Notes under the pieces: model-generated
What the model was told of the DNA's origin: nothing
Databases searched by the model: none
Seen by the model: the letters and a program-made list of their open reading frames with translations, nothing else
In this document: positions 60,684-64,000 of the stretch, piece after piece
Layout: each line of letters opens with the position of its first letter
Numbering within the stretch: the stretch's first letter is position 1
DNA from: Chitinophagales bacterium
Lineage (GTDB): Bacteria > Bacteroidota > Bacteroidia > Chitinophagales > LD1
Length of the DNA: 64,000 nucleotides
Direction of reading: 5' to 3'
Assembly: GCA_019638515.1 (NCBI GenBank)
Contig: JAHBTS010000005.1
Coordinates: forward strand, 62,001 to 126,000
Program-made: the position numbers and the translations under genes

Positions 60684-61166
60684 CTAATTTAAAAGTGAAC
60701 GCATATTGTGGAGCATTTGCAGCCAACTTGGATAAGCTCCGGTTCTTTGTGCAATTTCTTGTAGTACTGTTTGATGAAGTTGTAGTTTGGTTTTGCCATT
60801 TTCTTCAGTAAGCAAAATGGTTACCAGTGTTTCTGCAGGCCACTCCGGATCCATTCCAATAGATTGTGGATTTATTTGGTTACCGTTTTCGTCTGCATTT
60901 ATCATGGTGAATACCAGTTTTGAATAGGGTACTACTTCTTTGTACTCGCCAATGCACCAGCAGTCGCCATATTGCGGATTAGAAATGCAGGAGTGGAATT
61001 TTCCGTTTTTTTCTACGTTGATACTTTTGAAATGAATGGTGCATCCATCGGGTGCATACCATTTTACAAGTAGATTAGGATCTGTCCATGCTGCAAAAAC
61101 TTTTTCAATGCCGGCATCGAAGGTTTCTTCGATTAAGACTTCATTTTTTTTGTTGCTGTTTTCCAT
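60684..61166 (-). CDS. SRPBCC (AHSA1-type) ligand-binding domain protein
   Basis: 160 residues from ATG 61166. The helix-grip fold of the Aha1/START superfamily is seen in IEETFDAGIEKVFAAWTDP at the N-terminus, WYAPDGC, a middle set of strands, and a C-terminal long helix. Members bind hydrophobic small molecules or act as accessory proteins; no catalytic residues can be named. It overlaps the end of the ArsR-type gene by 26 bases, a common pairing in which the regulator controls this gene. Both follow the promoter/operator at 61530-61575. Confidence 0.88.
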   Translation of the reverse strand: MENSNKKNEVLIEETFDAGIEKVFAAWTDPNLLVKWYAPDGCTIHFKSINVEKNGKFHSCISNPQYGDCWCIGEYKEVVPYSKLVFTMINADENGNQINPQSIGMDPEWPAETLVTILLTEENGKTKLQLHQTVLQEIAQRTGAYPSWLQMLHNMRSLLN

Positions 61167-61524
61167 AACTTTTCTTTTTTGAATGTTTATTGATATTGTT
61201 TGATAACGATACTGTGTCTTGTTCAAGCAACTTTTTTAATGCTTGAAGTCTGTTTTTCCATAGTAAGTGATATTGTTGTACCCATTCGTGCACTTCGTTT
61301 AATTTCTCCAAGTTGGCTTCGCAGTAGCGTTCTCTGCCTTGCTGCTTTATATGTAGCAAACCGCATTCCGATAGTATTTTTAGGTGTAGCGAAATGGCTT
61401 GCCGGCTAACATCAAATTGTTCTGCAATGCTGTTTATGCGAGTAGGTTGCTCTGCAATCATGCCAATAATTGCGCGCCTGGTTGGGTCTGCAATTGCTTG
61501 AAATACATCTCTGCGTGTTTCCAT
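61141..61524 (-). CDS. ArsR-family transcriptional regulator
   Basis: 127 residues with a winged helix (METRRDVFQAIADPTRRAII, then SRQAISLHLKILSECGLL as the recognition part, and QQGRERYCEAN as the wing). There are no Cys pairs of the metal-sensing type, so it belongs to the ArsR subset that pairs with SRPBCC proteins. The ATG at 61524 is preferred over a TTG at 61533. The upstream region has two palindromes within the promoter (see 61530-61570), suggesting negative autoregulation. It is followed by the overlapping SRPBCC gene. Confidence 0.92.
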   Translation of the reverse strand: METRRDVFQAIADPTRRAIIGMIAEQPTRINSIAEQFDVSRQAISLHLKILSECGLLHIKQQGRERYCEANLEKLNEVHEWVQQYHLLWKNRLQALKKLLEQDTVSLSNNINKHSKKKSYGKQQQKK

Positions 61525-61529
61525 TATAT

Positions 61530-61570
61530 GCAAGTATTTGCTTGCAAATATAATGCAAGTATTTACTTGC
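61530..61570. promoter_or_regulatory. Tandem palindromic operators for the ArsR-family regulator
   Basis: GCAAGTATTTACTTGC (61555-61570) has perfect 7-bp arms around TT. GCAAGTATTTGCTTGC (61530-61545) is the same with one arm mismatch. Their centres are 25 bases apart. The first fills the space between the -33 and -7 elements; the second covers the expected start site just before the ATG. The position is ideal for repression by the regulator encoded immediately downstream. Confidence 0.72.
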
Positions 61571-61575
61571 GCAAA
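61545..61575 (-). promoter_or_regulatory. Promoter of the ArsR-SRPBCC pair
   Basis: On the minus strand, TTTG (61575-61572), 19 bases, TATATTTG (61552-61545): an exact Bacteroidota promoter. The expected start site is near 61538, 14 bases before the ATG at 61524. Confidence 0.7.
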
Positions 61576-61705
61576 TTTATTTTAGGGGAAAGAGAAATGG
61601 TAACTTTCTAGTTCAACTTAAAGTGCCGATAAATAGTGTTTACAGGTATTTTACTGTGTTATTAGTTTTAAATTATTGCACTTTTGTTTTTAGAATTTAT
61701 ATAGC

Positions 61706-62125
61706 ATGAAGAAGATACTGATTATAAACGGCCCCAATTTGAATTTACTCGGCAAGCGCGAAACCGATGTTTATGGCGATATTTCTTTTGAAGAGTTTTT
61801 TGAGGAGGTAAAAGATATTTATAGTGGCGAAGCACAGCTTTCTTACTACCAAAGTAATGTAGAGGGCGAATTGATAAACAAAATTCAGGAAGTGGGATTT
61901 TCGTATGCAGGCATCATACTAAATGCGGGTGGCTATACGCATACTTCGGTAGCATTGCGCGATGCCGTGGCAGCCGTAAAAACTCCGGTGGTAGAAGTAC
62001 ATATTTCAAACATTTATGCACGCGAAGAGTTTAGGCAGCATTCGCTGTTATCGGCAGTTTGTAAAGGTGTAATTGCCGGTTTTGGTTTAGAAAGCTATGT
62101 GTTGGCTATTGATAGTTTCTTGTAG
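61706..62125 (+). CDS. aroQ: 3-Dehydroquinate dehydratase, type II
   Basis: Dehydrates 3-dehydroquinate to 3-dehydroshikimate in the shikimate pathway, as a dodecamer. Family hallmarks are INGPNLNLLGKRE at the N-terminus with the lid loop and its Tyr (DVYGD, residue about 25), ILNAGGYTHTSVALRDA, and EVHISNIYAREEFRQHS with the catalytic His. 139 residues, the normal length. It is divergent from the ArsR gene and converges with the esterase gene 5 bases away. Its leader shows only a poor CACTTTTG -7 element. Confidence 0.96.
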   Translation: MKKILIINGPNLNLLGKRETDVYGDISFEEFFEEVKDIYSGEAQLSYYQSNVEGELINKIQEVGFSYAGIILNAGGYTHTSVALRDAVAAVKTPVVEVHISNIYAREEFRQHSLLSAVCKGVIAGFGLESYVLAIDSFL

Positions 62126-62130
62126 CTTGC

Positions 62131-63357
62131 TTATTCGGTTCTCACAAGTTTAATTGTTTTGCTCAAGCGCTTATCTAAGTCTTCTAACCGTAGAAGATAG
62201 ATGCCATTGGCTGCATTGTTCAATTCTAGTACTGTTGAGGAGTAAATATTTTCTTGCTTCAGTAAGTTTCCTGCAATATCGGTGAGGGTAATTTTAAGCC
62301 ATAAGCCATCGGGTATATTTATGGTGAAGTTGCTTTTAAAAGGATTGGGCTGTACCGATACTTTGTTTATAGCTTGTTCGTGAATGCTGCTCAAGCCTCC
62401 ACACACAATGTGTTGTGCCAAGAAATCGCGGATGGTCCAAATGGTAGTATCCATGTATGCTTGGTTAAAAACAAATGGTACATGCGATGCGCCTTCAAAG
62501 AAGTAAAATGAATGTGGAAGCCCGATGTGTTGTGCACGGGTATTTAAATCGCCAGAGCCAAACATAAGTGCTTCAACGGAGCTGGCAGCTTTGGCACTAT
62601 CGAAATAGCATGGTACTAATTGGTCGTTGGTGCCGTGTACGCCACATAAAATTGGATCTTGCGGCATAAGCCAAACGGTGTCGGCAATAGCTCCACAAAG
62701 GTTAATAACGCCACGTACTTTTTCGCTGTAGCCTGCATTGCCACTAAATCCTGTAACTCCTCCAACTTGGGCGAGCGCATCATCTACATATGGCGGACGC
62801 ACGCGCGAGAGCGTGTCTTGCTTTCCGTAAGCTAAGTTTAGTGCAGTAAAGCCACCAGCGCTTACGCCTCCAATAAAAATTTGAGTGGTGTCTATTCGGT
62901 ATAAATTGGCAGTAGAAGCATCTTTGTAAAAGAAACGAATGGCTGCTCGCATATCTTGCGTAGCGCGTATGAGTGCTTTAAACTGGTTGGTATCGCTATC
63001 GTTACCATCTTCAAAACCGAGGCGATAATCTATGGTGGTGGTAACGTAGCCTTTCTTTGCAAAGGCATTGCATAGTTTTAAAATATCGGGGCTGGTGCGG
63101 CTGCCAAAGGTGAAACTACCGCCAAATGCCAACATAATGAGTGGTCTGCGTTGGAGTGTGTCGCCATCGGGTTCATATATGTTTAAAAACAATTCTTGGA
63201 AAGAGCCATCGAATTTATAGTTGCCACCGTACTTAATGTTTAAGTTACTTTTTACATTAAAAAGATCATCTACAAATCGCCCTTGTTCGCATTGAGCAAG
63301 TACAATGGTGGAGAATGCCATGCAGAAAAGAAAGCATGAGAGCAATGTTTTTTTCAT
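62131..63357 (-). CDS. Secreted alpha/beta-hydrolase (esterase) with T9SS signal
   Basis: 408 residues: a signal peptide (ending TIVLAQ), then an alpha/beta-hydrolase of the esterase/lipase or feruloyl/PHB-depolymerase-like type. The oxyanion segment LAFGGSFTFGSR is followed by the nucleophile elbow GVSAGGFT (GxSxG, near 167-171). CGVHGTNDQLVP supplies the Asp region and EGASHVPFV the catalytic His. It ends with a T9SS sorting domain (VSVQPNPFKSN onwards). Substrate unknown; a polymer or ester outside the cell is likely. It is convergent with aroQ and 40 bases downstream of the PaaK-like gene. Confidence 0.87.
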   Translation of the reverse strand: MKKTLLSCFLFCMAFSTIVLAQCEQGRFVDDLFNVKSNLNIKYGGNYKFDGSFQELFLNIYEPDGDTLQRRPLIMLAFGGSFTFGSRTSPDILKLCNAFAKKGYVTTTIDYRLGFEDGNDSDTNQFKALIRATQDMRAAIRFFYKDASTANLYRIDTTQIFIGGVSAGGFTALNLAYGKQDTLSRVRPPYVDDALAQVGGVTGFSGNAGYSEKVRGVINLCGAIADTVWLMPQDPILCGVHGTNDQLVPCYFDSAKAASSVEALMFGSGDLNTRAQHIGLPHSFYFFEGASHVPFVFNQAYMDTTIWTIRDFLAQHIVCGGLSSIHEQAINKVSVQPNPFKSNFTINIPDGLWLKITLTDIAGNLLKQENIYSSTVLELNNAANGIYLLRLEDLDKRLSKTIKLVRTE

Positions 63358-63397
63358 ATAGTATCCGTTTTCGGCACTAAATGAAAGAAAAAGAATG

Positions 63398-64000
63398 TTA
63401 CCGTTCTATAAAACGGATAATTTTTCTGTTTTCTGCCGGGCGTAGCGCTGCTAATTTTTCTGCGGTAGAAAATTGAAATTCTGGTGTAACACGCAGCGCT
63501 GCTTTGCATTGGTTTTCTAAATGAAGTTTAAACTGCTCATTGGCTTCGGCACATACGATGTGTACTAAAAGTTCATCGGTTCTGCCTTCGTTGTTTTTAG
63601 CTTCAATTAAGTAATCTTGAATAGCACTTTCGCTCTGCAATACATTAAAAATGGCTGCGGGAAAAATGCTGGTTCCTTTATATTTCAATAGTTCATTTTT
63701 TCTACCTAATACGGGCGATATACGCATTGCATTGCTGCCGCAGGCACACGTTTCGCGAATGGCAAATACCATGTCGCCAGTTCGGTAGCGCAGCAAAGGC
63801 ATTGCTTCTACGCCTAGTGTAGTAATGGTGAGTTCTCCGATACTTCCGTTGGGTACTTCATTTCCCTGCTCATCCAGCACTTCGGCAATAATAAGTTGTG
63901 GGTTCACATGGTTGCCTTTGCCGTGTGTACATTCAGAAAATGCTGTTTGCATTTCGCTCGAAGCATAAGTGGAAAATAGTTGTACATTCCACTGTTTGGC
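63398..64000 (-). CDS. PaaK-like acyl-CoA ligase, C-terminal part (partial)
   Basis: The frame runs leftward from beyond the right edge; codons from 64000 to 63953 are open and continue the protein (ending QLFSTYASSE), so the ATG at 63952 is not the start. Visible are the adenylate-forming motifs ELTITTLGVEAMPLLRYRTGD and GRKNELLKYKG, then a C-terminal domain ending ENRKIIRFIE, as in phenylacetate-CoA ligases and their relatives. It also holds a Cys pair (ETCACGS). About 200 residues are present; the AMP-binding N-terminal part lies outside. The substrate is not defined. Confidence 0.85.
   Translation of the reverse strand, partial: AKQWNVQLFSTYASSEMQTAFSECTHGKGNHVNPQLIIAEVLDEQGNEVPNGSIGELTITTLGVEAMPLLRYRTGDMVFAIRETCACGSNAMRISPVLGRKNELLKYKGTSIFPAAIFNVLQSESAIQDYLIEAKNNEGRTDELLVHIVCAEANEQFKLHLENQCKAALRVTPEFQFSTAEKLAALRPAENRKIIRFIER

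Overview
The window reads as a chromosomal segment of a moderately AT-rich member of the Bacteroidota. Four independent signs point there. Five secreted proteins end in type IX secretion (T9SS) C-terminal sorting domains. Intergenic regions carry Bacteroidota-type promoters (TTTG, 17-19 bp, then TAnnTTTG or TAnnTTCG). Shine-Dalgarno sequences are mostly absent and TTG starts are frequent. The closest apparent relatives of the housekeeping proteins (GlmM, topoisomerase IV A, SurA-like foldases) are of the Bacteroidota type. Order and genus cannot be settled by reading alone. Coding density is high: no gene-free stretch exceeds 300 bases (the longest is about 289 bases, 51212-51500). No tRNA, rRNA, CRISPR array, insertion sequence or prophage was seen.

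Layout. 1-41: probable start of a leftward gene leaving the window. 244-11084: a surface-modification or glycan-type locus with a UbiA-family prenyltransferase, an AsnB-type amidotransferase, a two-domain glycosyltransferase, three paralogous radical SAM proteins with SPASM-like N-termini, and a membrane SGNH hydrolase. 11201-21025: housekeeping and metabolism (ClpB, a CxxCH lipoprotein, MurQ, a nucleoside transporter, glutaryl-CoA dehydrogenase, class I aldolase, AccD, thiolase). 21113-30885: four tandem secreted M43 metalloproteases with T9SS signals. 30928-43255: ornithine aminotransferase, topoisomerase IV A, a phosphodiesterase, carbonic anhydrase, RsfS-FtsH, BirA, CcmE, a DtxR-type regulator, GlmM and a methyltransferase. 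43295-54978: MsrA, an AsmA-like/GT51 fusion, an ABC exporter, an envelope foldase operon, an M16 protease and a PAP2 phosphatase. 54964-64000: BioA, a dicarboxylate symporter, a beta-barrel, a SurA-like foldase, XerD, an ArsR/SRPBCC pair with a clear operator region, AroQ, a T9SS esterase and a partial PaaK-like ligase.

How the genes fit together. The first 11 kb look like a dedicated pathway that builds or decorates a surface molecule: lipid-linked transfer (UbiA), amidation (AsnB), glycosyl transfer (two GT domains) and radical chemistry (three radical SAM proteins). Its product cannot be named from sequence. The protease array and the esterase depend on a T9SS encoded elsewhere. Envelope assembly is strongly represented by parvulin-type foldases, an AsmA-like/transglycosylase fusion, GlmM, MurQ and FtsH. 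AccD, BirA and BioA tie biotin to fatty-acid synthesis. The best regulatory find is upstream of the ArsR gene at 61524, where one palindrome fits exactly between the -33 and -7 promoter elements and a near-copy covers the expected transcription start.
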